Part shown: one piece after another, positions 44,934 to 53,384 of the stretch
Layout of the letters: every line of letters begins with the position of its first letter
Position numbering within the stretch: the stretch's first letter is position 1
Translations under genes and position numbers: made by a program
Notes under the pieces: generated by a model
Seen by the model: only the letters and a program-made list of their open reading frames with translations
What the model was told of the DNA's origin: nothing
The model's database searches: none
From: Methanoculleus sediminis
Lineage (GTDB): Archaea; Halobacteriota; Methanomicrobia; Methanomicrobiales; Methanoculleaceae
NCBI RefSeq assembly: GCF_001017125.1
Contig: NZ_JXOJ01000001.1
Span: forward strand, 1 to 64,000
Reading direction: 5' to 3'
Length of the DNA stretch: 64,000 nucleotides

Positions 44934-45905
44934 TTATTTTCTGGTCTGGTCTATCACCAGTGCGGGGTCGGCGAGGATCGCCGCCGCATCGAGGACGAGC
45001 ACCGATCCGTCCGTGACGCCCAGAAGGTACCGCTGTTCGATGGGGGTCGTTTCAGGCTCTACGGGGGAGAACTGATCGGTCGGCCTGATGTAGATGTCCG
45101 TGATGTAGTCCGCAAGAATTCCGAAGGTTACCGTCCCGTCGGAGAGAACGATGACCCGGTTGAGGTCGGTCAGGCCGCGCTTCGGGATCGAGAAGAGCGC
45201 GCGGAGATCGACGACGGAGATGATCTCTCCCCTGACGGCACAGATCCCGGCGATGAAGCCGGGCACTCCGGGAACCGGGGTGATCTCGTGCATGATGAAG
45301 ACTTCGCGGATGTACTGCGTTTTGATGGCGTACTCCTGGTCCGCGAGCCTGAACGTGAGGAGTTCCGTGAACGGGGTCTCGCCGCCTGTCTCCTCTTCCG
45401 GCCGCGCGAACGCCCGCGCCCGTTCTGCGAGGATCTCACCGGCCTTTCCGGCGTCGTAAGGCGGCGTCAACTCCCCGGTTCCGGCCGGCAGAGGGTACTG
45501 CGCGGCCTCTTCCGCTGCAAGGAACGCGTCGAGATCGTAGATGATGATCTCCCCGTCTTCGGTCAGCAGCATGCCGGGAGGAGAGGTGCCGTCGGTTTCG
45601 GGCGGTAGTTCGGCCGGGCTCTCCTGCACCCCGCGCACCCGGTCCGCCCAGAGCGCCACGCATTCCCGGGAGGGGTACGCGATGATGAGGACGTCGGTGG
45701 GGAGAGGAGGGCGGTCGGCGAGCCCGAGAAGTCTCCGGAGCGAGTAGACCGGGACGGTTCTGCCGTGCAGGTTCATGGTCCCCGCTCCCCCGCGGCGGCT
45801 CCCGGTCTCCGGCCGGAGTTCCACCATGCCGATAACCTGCCGGGTCTCGGCAAGAGGGAGAGCGCAGGTTATCCCCTCAACGGTAAAGGACAGAAGATGT
45901 GTCAT
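44934..45905 (-). CDS. cheW: double CheW adaptor
   Basis: 323 residues made of two CheW domains. The first (about 1-150) has LLSFTVEGITCALPLAETRQ and TMNLHGRTVPVYSLRRLLGL; the second (about 175-318) has LLTFRLADQEYAIKTQYIRE, then PGVPGFIAGICAVRGEIISV, VDLRALF. CheW links receptor and CheA; a tandem version could bridge two rings of the array. First gene of the leftward signalling block, separated from the receptor gene by 129 bases. Confidence 0.9.
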   Translation of the reverse strand: MTHLLSFTVEGITCALPLAETRQVIGMVELRPETGSRRGGAGTMNLHGRTVPVYSLRRLLGLADRPPLPTDVLIIAYPSRECVALWADRVRGVQESPAELPPETDGTSPPGMLLTEDGEIIIYDLDAFLAAEEAAQYPLPAGTGELTPPYDAGKAGEILAERARAFARPEEETGGETPFTELLTFRLADQEYAIKTQYIREVFIMHEITPVPGVPGFIAGICAVRGEIISVVDLRALFSIPKRGLTDLNRVIVLSDGTVTFGILADYITDIYIRPTDQFSPVEPETTPIEQRYLLGVTDGSVLVLDAAAILADPALVIDQTRK

Positions 45906-45969
45906 GGCGGATCATCGGATGTTCGAAGATTTGTCCCGGGCAAATAAAAGGTTACGGGGGGTGCGCCGG

Positions 45970-46836
45970 TCAGGGCCCGAAGAGGTCGATGCCGGCGTTC
46001 GAGGTTTTGACGGTGACGGTCGGCCCTCCGCTGCCGAGCGTTCCCGAGACCGAGGTTCCCGTCGACTCTCCGAGCTGGAGCAGAAGATCGTGAACCGCTA
46101 TCCTGCCGTTCGAGGTGGTGGCGACCACCCGGGCGTCCAGATCTTCTGCGAACCGGATCGTGATGCCGGCGTTGCTCGACGATACCGTCACGTCTCCCCG
46201 GATGGCTGAAATTTCGGCGGATATTGCTCCGTTCGAGGTCGCGAGACCTGCAATGCCCCCGCAGTCCTCTACGGTGATGCCGGCGTTGCTGGTCGTCGCG
46301 GTGACGTATCCTTCGGCCCCGCGGATCTCGATCCGGCCGTTCGAGGAGGTTGCCGTGAGATCGCCGCCGGGCGCGCCGTCGACGATCACCCGGCCGTTTG
46401 AAGTCCGGATCACCGTCTCGTCCACCCGCACTCCCGAGAGTTCGATCCTGCCGTTCGAACTCTCGACCCGCTGCAGGACGACGGTCGGGGGCAGAGATAT
46501 CGTGTAGTCGACACTCACCTGCGGGTTGAACCCGGTGTGCACCGTCTCTACCCTGAGGGGATCGCCCTCCGTCACCTCGATTCCGACCCTGTTGAGTTCG
46601 CCCCGGCCGTAGGCGGATCGCTTGACCGCCGTGATGCCGACGTCCTCTCCCTCGCGGACGTTCACGGCGACGTTCCCGTTGTGATTGATCACGACGAGAT
46701 CGCTCTCCGGCTCCACCGCGACCGTCCGGTCGAACTGCTCCGTCTGCTCGACGCCCGGCACCCCGGTGCATCCGGCGAGAGCGGTGGTGAGGACGGCGAG
46801 GGCCAGCACCGCGTATACGGTTCCCCGCATGCTCAT
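45970..46836 (-). CDS. DUF4097-like beta-helix lipoprotein
   Basis: 288 residues from the ATG at 46836; a longer frame exists upstream without signal. The lipobox is ALAGCTG at about 20-25 after a clear signal helix, so it is probably a lipid-anchored outside protein. The body (about 120-288) is a stack of short strands with repeated SNGRI or SNAGI turns (ESSNGRIELSG, RTSNGRVIVDG, TSSNGRIEIRG, TTSNAGITVED, SSSNAGITIRF, TTSNGRIAVHD, KTSNAGIDLFG), the DUF4097 pattern. Role unknown; adhesion or envelope sensing has been guessed for relatives. It lies downstream of an ABC-2 exporter pair. Confidence 0.85.
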   Translation of the reverse strand: MSMRGTVYAVLALAVLTTALAGCTGVPGVEQTEQFDRTVAVEPESDLVVINHNGNVAVNVREGEDVGITAVKRSAYGRGELNRVGIEVTEGDPLRVETVHTGFNPQVSVDYTISLPPTVVLQRVESSNGRIELSGVRVDETVIRTSNGRVIVDGAPGGDLTATSSNGRIEIRGAEGYVTATTSNAGITVEDCGGIAGLATSNGAISAEISAIRGDVTVSSSNAGITIRFAEDLDARVVATTSNGRIAVHDLLLQLGESTGTSVSGTLGSGGPTVTVKTSNAGIDLFGP

Positions 46837-47067
46837 CCTCTCGGCTTCATAGGAGATTACCCTTATGTCGGCTTTGCTGAAACCCTCTCCCGGAGGACGA
46901 ATCATCTCCGGATAATCCATGCCGACGCACGCGAAGAACGCGAAGTCTGGATGGGTATTGACAGTCTCCCTTCGCGCCTTCGCGCCTTCGCGTGAGACCC
47001 ACATCACCCGCCTCTATCGGCAACCGAGTGTTATCCGGAGGTTGTGGAAAGCATTTCGACAGGGCCC
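46837..47067. other. intergenic region with repeat-like patch, 231 bases
   Basis: At about 46925-47000 the words CGCGAAGAACGCGAAG and CCTTCGCGCCTTCGCG face each other, matching the arms of the 31.1-31.4 kb repeat patch. They can pair into a stem and probably lie at the end of the ABC transporter transcript or in the lipoprotein promoter region. No gene. Confidence 0.55.
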
Positions 47068-47904
47068 TTACGTCACGACCGCCCTCTCAAACGTCCGCCG
47101 GGCAAGGAGGTACATCACCGCCGCAAAGACGGCCAGGTACGCGAACGATCCGAGGACGTCGACCGTGGAGGTGGTGTAGCGGGCGCCGACGGCGAAGAAA
47201 TCCCCTCCGAGAGCGAAGTAGCGGATTCCGTTGACCAGGTGGGTCAGCGGATTGAAGATCGAGAGCGTCTGCAAAAACGCCGGGAACGCCTGGATCGGGT
47301 AGAGGGCGTTCGAGACGAAGAAGAGCGGCAGGGTGAGGAGCGTGATGATTCCCTGCAGCCCTTCTGGGCTTTCGAGGCGCATCGAGATGGTGGAGGAGAA
47401 GAGGAGGAACCCGAGCGAGAAGGCGCCGACGAACGCGAATATCCCGAGGATCGAGAGAGCGATCCGGGCGGCGGAATACCCCGGGAAGAACTGCACCCCG
47501 AGGAGGAGGCCGAAGCCCATGATGATGGACGCCTGGATGAACGACTTCGTCATCCCCGAGAGGCTGACCCCGAGCATGATGTGCGTCCGGGGCATGGGGC
47601 TTGCAAGCATCTCCCGCATCAGCCCCCAGTTCTTATCGAAGAGGAGGCTCATCCCTCCAAAAAGACTCGTAAAGAGGGTCGTCATCGCGATCACCCCGGC
47701 GGCCATGAAGGTGAGGTAGTCGAGGGGGATGACTCCCGCAGGGGCCGGGATCGACGACGTGAACCGGTCGAAGTTCGAGGACATCGCGATGCCGAAGAAG
47801 GCCATCCAGAGCGCCGGCTGCAGAAGCGACGAGAAGAGCTGCGTCCTGAACCTGACGTACCTGATCATCTCCCGCCAGTAGACGGTAAGGAACCCCCATG
47901 CCAT
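47068..47904 (-). CDS. ABC-2 type transporter permease
   Basis: 278 residues with six predicted membrane helices. The family features are FRTQLFSSLLQPALWMAFFG at the N terminus, FDKNWGLMREMLASPMPRTH (about 86-105), the coupling segment with the ABC ATPase, and LPLFFVSNALYPIQAFPAFL, NPLTHLVNGIRYFALGG. It exports an unknown substrate such as lipid, drug or glycan. Follows its ATPase gene by four bases. Confidence 0.9.
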   Translation of the reverse strand: MAWGFLTVYWREMIRYVRFRTQLFSSLLQPALWMAFFGIAMSSNFDRFTSSIPAPAGVIPLDYLTFMAAGVIAMTTLFTSLFGGMSLLFDKNWGLMREMLASPMPRTHIMLGVSLSGMTKSFIQASIIMGFGLLLGVQFFPGYSAARIALSILGIFAFVGAFSLGFLLFSSTISMRLESPEGLQGIITLLTLPLFFVSNALYPIQAFPAFLQTLSIFNPLTHLVNGIRYFALGGDFFAVGARYTTSTVDVLGSFAYLAVFAAVMYLLARRTFERAVVT

Positions 47905-47908
47905 CCGT

Positions 47909-48859
47909 TCACGCCCCCGTATCGCGCAGTTCTCTCCCCGTGTAGTGGACGAAGACGTCGTCCATCGTCGGCTTTTTCAGGTTCACGTTCGAGATCCCGA
48001 TCCCGGCGCCGCGCACCCGCTCTATGATTCGCGGGAGGCAGTGGCTCCCGTCGGCCGAGATCGTGACCGAGAGGCCGCGGGGCGACTCCGTGACCGACCG
48101 GATCTCTTCGATCCCAGAAAGGGCGTCCCTGGCCTTCCCGTCGTCTTCGGTCTCCAGGTAGACGACGTCCTCGCCGAGGGCGTTCTTCAGTCCGGCCGGG
48201 GTTCCGGAGACGACGAGCCTGCCGTGGTCGATGATGCTGATCCGGTCGGAGAGCATATCGGCCTCCTCCATGTAGTGCGTCGTTAAAAATATCGTCGTCC
48301 CGGCCCCGTTCACCTGCCGGATATAGTCCCAGATCCGCATCCGTGTCTGGGGGTCGAGTCCCTGCGTCGGCTCGTCCAGGAAGAGCACCTCCGGCTGGGT
48401 CATCAGGCCGCGTGCGATCTGGAGCCGTCGTTTCATACCCCCGGAGAGGTTCTTCGTCCGTTCGTCCCGTTTGGAGTCAAGCTCGACGATCCGGAGCAGG
48501 TCGTCGATACGCCGCCGCCGTTCTTCCCGGGGGATGCCGTAGAGCCGGCCGTGGAACTCCATCGTCTCCCCAACAGTGAGGTCGCGATCGAGCACGTCCT
48601 CCTGGAAAACGATCCCGATCGCCTCCCGGACCTTCCCGGGCTCCCGTGCGACGTCGTAACCGGCCACCCGCACCGTGCCCTTCTGGAGGGGGAGGAGGGT
48701 CGTCAGGATGTTGATGGTGGTGCTCTTGCCGGCGCCGTTCGGGCCGAGAAAAGAGAAGATTTCGCCCTTTTTGACGGTGAAACTGATGCCGCGAACCGCG
48801 GTGAAGTTGCCGAACGCATGTTCGAGGTCGCGTACCTCGATGATATCGTCCCCACCCAT
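47909..48859 (-). CDS. ABC transporter ATP-binding protein, DrrA type
   Basis: 316 residues from the ATG at 48859; the frame is open further upstream but without resemblance. Walker A is GPNGAGKSTT (about 39-48), Q-loop IVFQEDVLDRDLTV, signature LSGGMKRRLQIARGL (about 138-152), Walker B VLFLDEPTQGLDP and H-loop TTHYMEE. The C-terminal 80 residues are the DrrA-like extension ending KKPTMDDVFVHYTGREL. Powers the ABC-2 permease encoded next. Confidence 0.93.
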   Translation of the reverse strand: MGGDDIIEVRDLEHAFGNFTAVRGISFTVKKGEIFSFLGPNGAGKSTTINILTTLLPLQKGTVRVAGYDVAREPGKVREAIGIVFQEDVLDRDLTVGETMEFHGRLYGIPREERRRRIDDLLRIVELDSKRDERTKNLSGGMKRRLQIARGLMTQPEVLFLDEPTQGLDPQTRMRIWDYIRQVNGAGTTIFLTTHYMEEADMLSDRISIIDHGRLVVSGTPAGLKNALGEDVVYLETEDDGKARDALSGIEEIRSVTESPRGLSVTISADGSHCLPRIIERVRGAGIGISNVNLKKPTMDDVFVHYTGRELRDTGA

Positions 48860-49205
48860 CGATCGCCATCCGCTCCCGCGCCTTGACACTCCATGCACGG
48901 TGCCGCCATATCTCCTTTTCCCTTCCGGGATGCGTGAGCCCGCCCGTGGACTCGCGCAAATCATCCTCACCTCTCCCCGCCGTGTCTCCGGGATACTGCC
49001 CGGGGCGGCAAATGCATCCCGGACCCCTCCGGCAGCCGGACCGGATGGATATCCTGAAATACCAGAACCAGCCATCCATCCTCGGAGACGGCATGTGCGG
49101 CAGCAATTTGCTGACCTATAAAGGCGACGAGCGGGCCCGTTCCGCGTACAGCACTGCTCCCCGGGCCGGCGCACCGGAGCGCGAAGAGCGGGCGGGAGGA
49201 GGACG
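48860..49205. other. divergent intergenic region, 346 bases
   Basis: Separates the leftward ABC transporter genes from the rightward secreted-protein gene. A TATA-like CTATAAAGG at about 49116-49124 can serve the rightward gene. No supported ORF; the open rightward frame here lacks resemblance and its own start context. Confidence 0.45.
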
Positions 49206-49700
49206 GTGACCCCGCGCCTCCGGACGATCTTCGTCCTTCTCCTCGCGGCGCTGGCTCTCACCGCCCCGGCGGGGGGACTCGTGGTCGAGAACGCCGACCT
49301 GACCCCCGCGGAAGTGAAGCTCCTCTTCGCGATGCGGGAGTATACCCTGACCTACAACGAGTATGCCGACCGGCTGCCGGGGTGGGTGACCGGGCCGTTT
49401 GCGGACGAGAAGGTCAACCTCTACGTCACGTCTCCCGACGGCGTGCTGGTCATCGGTATCACGTTTCACGACAAAAAAGTCATCCAGTTCGACGCAAAGG
49501 GCTTCCCGGATCCGATCGCCACGGTGACCACCGACGTTGCGACGGTGGAGGAGGTCATGGTCTCCGACCGGCCGTTCGACACCTTCAGGGCGGCGATGCG
49601 GAACGGCACGGCTACGGTCGAAGGAAACAACCTCCTCGGGGTGTTGCGGACGGGGATGGTGCTCTTCGGGTTTCGGGTGATGGACATCCTCGGGCTGTGA
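49206..49700 (+). CDS. secreted protein of unknown function
   Basis: 164 residues from a GTG with GGAGGAGG just upstream. A signal peptide (about 1-24, TIFVLLLAALALTAPAGG) is followed by a compact domain: VENADLTPAEVKLLFAMREY, VNLYVTSPDGVLVIGITFHD, VEEVMVSDRPFDTFRAAMRN. Not recognised; the shape recalls sterol-carrier-like folds, which is only an impression. Single-gene transcript. Confidence 0.7.
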   Translation: MTPRLRTIFVLLLAALALTAPAGGLVVENADLTPAEVKLLFAMREYTLTYNEYADRLPGWVTGPFADEKVNLYVTSPDGVLVIGITFHDKKVIQFDAKGFPDPIATVTTDVATVEEVMVSDRPFDTFRAAMRNGTATVEGNNLLGVLRTGMVLFGFRVMDILGL

Positions 49701-49737
49701 CACCCTCCAAAAAACGGTTTTAATGAATTTGTCTCTT

Positions 49738-49938
49738 TTAGAAGCCTGCGAGGCGCATACAGGCCCCGATGGTCAGTCCCGACATTGAGGACGTCGCCGA
49801 GAGGGCCGCGAGCACGGCGGCGTTCATCACCGGACCGATCCTGATCGGGGTGTAGGTAGGGTTGCGTTGCAGTCTCCGCACCACTCTGAACGGTTTCGCG
49901 GTCGTCGAGATAGGGGGTTTATACCGTCTGATCCTCAC
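49738..49938 (-). CDS. possible small protein
   Basis: 66 residues from a GTG at 49938 that has a strong GGGAGGTG ribosome site five bases upstream. Basic N-terminal half (RIRRYKPPISTTAKPFRVVR) and a small-residue hydrophobic C-terminal half (VMNAAVLAALSATSSMSGLT) that could insert in the membrane. No family known. The ribosome site is the main support. Confidence 0.5.
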   Translation of the reverse strand: MRIRRYKPPISTTAKPFRVVRRLQRNPTYTPIRIGPVMNAAVLAALSATSSMSGLTIGACMRLAGF

Positions 49939-50133
49939 ATGAACACCTCCCTGTGCCGGATAGGGTTGAGTGTTGGTTGTTTCCCCCAAAGATAATTTTT
50001 GTGGTTTTGTTTCCCGGCCGGCCGGGTATGGCCGCTTGCGAAACCCAAACACCGGGTTTTTTGCTCCGGTTTCCGGATCCGGGACCCGGCCCGCGACAGG
50101 TTTATCCGTTCTCCGGGAGAGGAGACTCTTCCG

Positions 50134-50298
50134 ATGCATCGGTATGCAAAACTCCTTCTCTACGGCATGCTCGCGTTCGCCGTCTTCGCCGGCATCAGTT
50201 TCACCCTCGGCGGCCGGGTGAACTGGGCGCTCGCGGCGGCGACGGCGGTCGGGGTGATGATCGCTTACTTCTTCGCCGCTCTCCGGGGGGAGAAATGA
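50134..50298 (+). CDS. small two-helix membrane protein
   Basis: 54 residues, ATG with GAGAGGAG upstream. Two hydrophobic helices (about 6-24 and 30-48) with a short basic end. Its TGA overlaps the ATG of the arginine deiminase gene (ATGA), so the two are coupled. Function unknown; it may be a small partner in arginine handling, which is inference. Confidence 0.7.
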   Translation: MHRYAKLLLYGMLAFAVFAGISFTLGGRVNWALAAATAVGVMIAYFFAALRGEK

Positions 50299-51602
50299 GC
50301 CGGATGGCGACGGGAGTGCGGGCGGAGTGGGAGCGGCTCCGGACGGTGGTCGTTCACCGGCCGGGGATCGAGATGTTCTTCGGGCTGCTTGAGCCGTATG
50401 CAGCGCTCTACGAACGGGCGTTCAGCCGCTACGAGGCGCGGCGCGAGCACGACACTCTCCAGCGCACGCTCCGGGACGAGTTCGGGGTTCGGGTGCTCCG
50501 GCTCAAAGAGACGGTTCTCGATGCAGCCGATCGCGACCCGGCGGTGCGTCGGCGGCTCGTCGACTGGGCGCACGAGACCGTCGCCGTCCGGGGGGGCAGG
50601 AGGGAGGTGGCAGAGGCCCGGCGGAGCATGGAGCAGAACGCCGATGCCCTGGACTCGCTGCACTTCTTCACTCTCCTGCTCCTGAATCCGGTCATCGACG
50701 TGGGCAGGGGGGGTTCCGGCGGCGGGGTGGACGTCCATATCCTCGAGCAGACGCCTCTTGCAAACCTCTATTTCATGCGCGACCAGCAGGCGGCGACCGC
50801 CCGCGGTCTCGTCGTCGGCCGGCCGGCAAAGCGGCAGCGGGCCCGGGAGCCCGAGATCACCCGGTTCCTCTGGGAGATCCTCGGCATCCCGATTGCCGGG
50901 ACGGTGCAGGCGCCGGGGACGTTCGAGGGCGGCGATTTCATGCCGATGGGGGAGTTCGCCCTCGTCGGCACCGGGGATCGGACGAACCGTGACGGCGTCT
51001 TCCAGTTTCTCAATTTCGCCCCGGGGTTCGACGAGATCGGCATCGTTCACCAGCCGGGCCACCCGCTCATCCCGGGCGACCGGCCCGACCCGATGATCGA
51101 CATGCACCTCGACACCTACTTCAACGTCGCGGGAAGCGGGGTGGTGCTCGCCTCGGAGCTCCTCCTCCGGAGGGCGCAGGTCGAGGTCCGGCACCGGTCG
51201 GACGGTGGCTACGAGCCGTCCGGCGAGACGACGACCCTCTACGACTACATCCGGTCGAAGGGGTTCTCCGTGATCGATCTCTCGATCCTGGAGCAACTCT
51301 CTTATGCCGCAAACGTCCTCTGCGTCCGGGACGGGAGCATCCTCGCGGTGGAAGGGGAACGGGTGATGCGGACGGTGCTCTCGAACCTGGAGCGGAAGGC
51401 AGCCCGCGACCCGCGGCGCTACGGGCGGCTTTTACGCCACGCCGAGGAAGACTATCGCCGGATAAAGAACGGGGGGCACGTCTTTCCGCACAAGCCGGAA
51501 TTCTCCCGGCACGGCATCGAGGTCTGCCCGCTGCACCTCGAGAACCTGACGGGGGGCTACGGTGGCCCCCACTGCATGACCTGCACGCTGGAGCGGGGGT
51601 GA
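50295..51602 (+). CDS. arcA: arginine deiminase
   Basis: 435 residues from the ATG at 50295. Guanidine-modifying family: VVVHRPGIEMFFGLLEPYAA at the N terminus, NLYFMRDQQA (usual FTRDPF, changed at three places), FEGGDFMPMGE, IDMHLDTYFNVAG with the catalytic His region, and the nucleophile cysteine in GGYGGPHCMTC near the C terminus. It hydrolyses arginine to citrulline and ammonia. Carbamate kinase follows four bases later. The ornithine carbamoyltransferase that would link them is not in the window. Deviation in the FTRDP motif leaves room for a related substrate. Confidence 0.85.
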   Translation: MSRMATGVRAEWERLRTVVVHRPGIEMFFGLLEPYAALYERAFSRYEARREHDTLQRTLRDEFGVRVLRLKETVLDAADRDPAVRRRLVDWAHETVAVRGGRREVAEARRSMEQNADALDSLHFFTLLLLNPVIDVGRGGSGGGVDVHILEQTPLANLYFMRDQQAATARGLVVGRPAKRQRAREPEITRFLWEILGIPIAGTVQAPGTFEGGDFMPMGEFALVGTGDRTNRDGVFQFLNFAPGFDEIGIVHQPGHPLIPGDRPDPMIDMHLDTYFNVAGSGVVLASELLLRRAQVEVRHRSDGGYEPSGETTTLYDYIRSKGFSVIDLSILEQLSYAANVLCVRDGSILAVEGERVMRTVLSNLERKAARDPRRYGRLLRHAEEDYRRIKNGGHVFPHKPEFSRHGIEVCPLHLENLTGGYGGPHCMTCTLERG

Positions 51603-51606
51603 CGGG

Positions 51607-52551
51607 GTGCCGGGGAACATTGTGGTGATCGCGCTCGGCGGCAACGCCATCCTGCAGCACCGGGAGACGGGCACGGCCGAGGATCAGTTCGAAAACGTCC
51701 GGAAGGCGTCGCGCCACATCGCAGAGATCGCAGCCGAAGGCTACGCCGTCGCCGTCACCCACGGGAACGGGCCCCAGGTGGGAGACATCCTCCTCCGGAA
51801 CGAGCTCGCGAAGGAGATCCTCCCGCCGATGCCGCTCGACGTCTGCGGGGCGGAGAGCCAGGGGATGATCGGCTACATGCTCCAGCAGTCGCTGCAGGAG
51901 GCGCTCCGGGAGGCCGGGCTCGACCGTCCGGTCGCTACGGTGCTCACCCAGACCCTGGTTGACGGCGACGATCCTGCTTTTGAAAGCCCGGAAAAACCCA
52001 TCGGCCCGTTCTACACGCCGATGCAGGCGAAGAAGCTGCAGGAGGAGAAGGGCTGGCGGATGGTCCGGATCCCGGGGCAGGGCTACCGGCGTGTCGTCCC
52101 CTCGCCGCGCCCGATCGCCCTCGTGGAGGAGCGGGCGATAGTCCGGCTCGTCTCCGCCGGGGCTATCGTGATCGCCGCGGGCGGGGGCGGCGTCCCGGTG
52201 GTCTCGGACGGTCGAGGCGCCCTCCGGGGCGTCGAGGCGGTCGTGGACAAGGACTACACCGCGGCGATCCTCGCCCGGCTCGTCGGTGCAGAAGACCTCC
52301 TGATCCTGACCGACGTCGAGCGTGTTGCCCTGAACTACGGGCGGCCGGACCGGCAGGAGATCGGCGAGATGACGGTCCGCGAAGCACGGAGCCACCTCGC
52401 GGCGGGGCAGTTCCCTCCCGGGACGATGGGGCCGAAGATCGAGGCGGCCGTCGGGTTCCTCGAGGCCGGAGGGGAGCGGGCGATCATCGCATCGCTTGAA
52501 GAGGCATCGACGGCGCTTGCCGGACGGGCCGGAACCCGGATCCGCCCGTAA
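51607..52551 (+). CDS. arcC: carbamate kinase
   Basis: 314 residues from a GTG. Amino-acid-kinase fold: IVVIALGGNAILQHRETGTA at the N terminus, VTHGNGPQVGDILLRNELA (about 57-75), CGAESQGMIGYMLQQ, GWRMVRIPGQGYRRVVPSPR, IAAGGGGVPVV and DKDYTAAILARLVGAEDLLI, LTDVERV. In the arginine deiminase route it makes ATP from carbamoyl phosphate; the reverse reaction can also supply carbamoyl phosphate. Coupled to arcA. Confidence 0.94.
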   Translation: MPGNIVVIALGGNAILQHRETGTAEDQFENVRKASRHIAEIAAEGYAVAVTHGNGPQVGDILLRNELAKEILPPMPLDVCGAESQGMIGYMLQQSLQEALREAGLDRPVATVLTQTLVDGDDPAFESPEKPIGPFYTPMQAKKLQEEKGWRMVRIPGQGYRRVVPSPRPIALVEERAIVRLVSAGAIVIAAGGGGVPVVSDGRGALRGVEAVVDKDYTAAILARLVGAEDLLILTDVERVALNYGRPDRQEIGEMTVREARSHLAAGQFPPGTMGPKIEAAVGFLEAGGERAIIASLEEASTALAGRAGTRIRP

Positions 52552-52613
52552 CCGGTCACCCGCCCCAACACTTATATACCACGTTCCCGAATTCCCGGCG
52601 GTGATGAAAGGTT

Positions 52614-52952
52614 ATGGCGGATAACTTCTGGACTGGAGTCATCGTCGGGTGGCTCGTGGGGCTTATTCTCGGCTTCCTGCTGCCGGTCATCGGACCGCTG
52701 ATCGGCGGGTTCGTCGCCGGCTGGATGGTCAGGGGCGGGATAGGGAACGGTGCAAAGGCCGGGCTGTTTGCCGGCATCCTCGGTGCCATCGTCATCGCGG
52801 TACTGCTCCTCGTCGGCGGCACGGTTCTCCTCGGGGCGTTCGGGTTCATCGCGGGCCTCGGGACGTCGCTCGTCATCATCGTGATGGCGTTCGTCTACCA
52901 GGGTCTTCTCTCCCTGATCGGCGGCGTCATCGCCGGGGCGATCCGGCGGTAA
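52614..52952 (+). CDS. DUF5518-like membrane protein
   Basis: 112 residues with three to four glycine-rich membrane helices (WTGVIVGWLVGLILGFLLPV; GLFAGILGAIVIAVLLLVGG; GLLSLIGGVIAGAIRR). This is the pattern of the archaeal DUF5518 family, whose role is unknown. A related gene follows, so the two are probably a duplicated pair. Confidence 0.75.
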   Translation: MADNFWTGVIVGWLVGLILGFLLPVIGPLIGGFVAGWMVRGGIGNGAKAGLFAGILGAIVIAVLLLVGGTVLLGAFGFIAGLGTSLVIIVMAFVYQGLLSLIGGVIAGAIRR

Positions 52953-53009
52953 TTAGAGGTCGAACGCCGGGGGGTCTTCTCCCCGGCTCTTCTCGTTTCG
53001 GAGGTGCGA

Positions 53010-53384
53010 TTGGCGGAAACTAGTGGTCCCTTCTGGCTCTCCACGCTTGTAGGCCTCGTATTCATGCTCTTCATCAGCCCGTTCTTTCCGGTAGGGGGCC
53101 CGATCGTCGGAGGGATCATCGGCGGTTACCTCGGGTCCCCGGGAGCGGTCAGGGGTGCGCTCGGCGGACTCTTAGGCGGGCTCATCGTCGCCGCGATCTT
53201 CTCGGTCGTCGCCGTCGTCGGCGGGACGGCGTTCCTCGGCCCTGTCGGGACCCTCATCGGCCTCGGGATCGCCGTCCTCCTCTTTGCCCTCGCCCTCTAC
53301 TTCGGTATTCTCGGCGCCGTCGGCGGTGCGATCGGCGGGGCGCTGAAAGCATGGATGGTATCGCGCCGCAGGGTTACGGGATGA
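53010..53384 (+). CDS. second DUF5518-like membrane protein
   Basis: 124 residues from the TTG at 53010, which has GGAGGT six bases upstream and then matches the paralogue's first residues (MAETSGPFW against MADNFW); a GTG at 53004 lies inside that ribosome site. Glycine-rich helices as in its neighbour: GGPIVGGIIGGYLGSPGAVR, ALGGLLGGLIVAAIFSVVAV, ILGAVGGAIGGALKAWM. Function unknown. Overlaps the end of the leftward MFS gene by 11 bases. Confidence 0.72.
   Translation: MAETSGPFWLSTLVGLVFMLFISPFFPVGGPIVGGIIGGYLGSPGAVRGALGGLLGGLIVAAIFSVVAVVGGTAFLGPVGTLIGLGIAVLLFALALYFGILGAVGGAIGGALKAWMVSRRRVTG

Noticed and set aside
48883-49209. A 108-codon rightward frame before the secreted-protein gene
   Set aside because: No ribosome site, no resemblance, and a TATA-like box lies inside it.
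53004-53009. GTG start for the second DUF5518-like gene
   Set aside because: This GTG lies within the GGAGGTG ribosome site; the TTG at 53010 has proper spacing and matches the paralogue's start.
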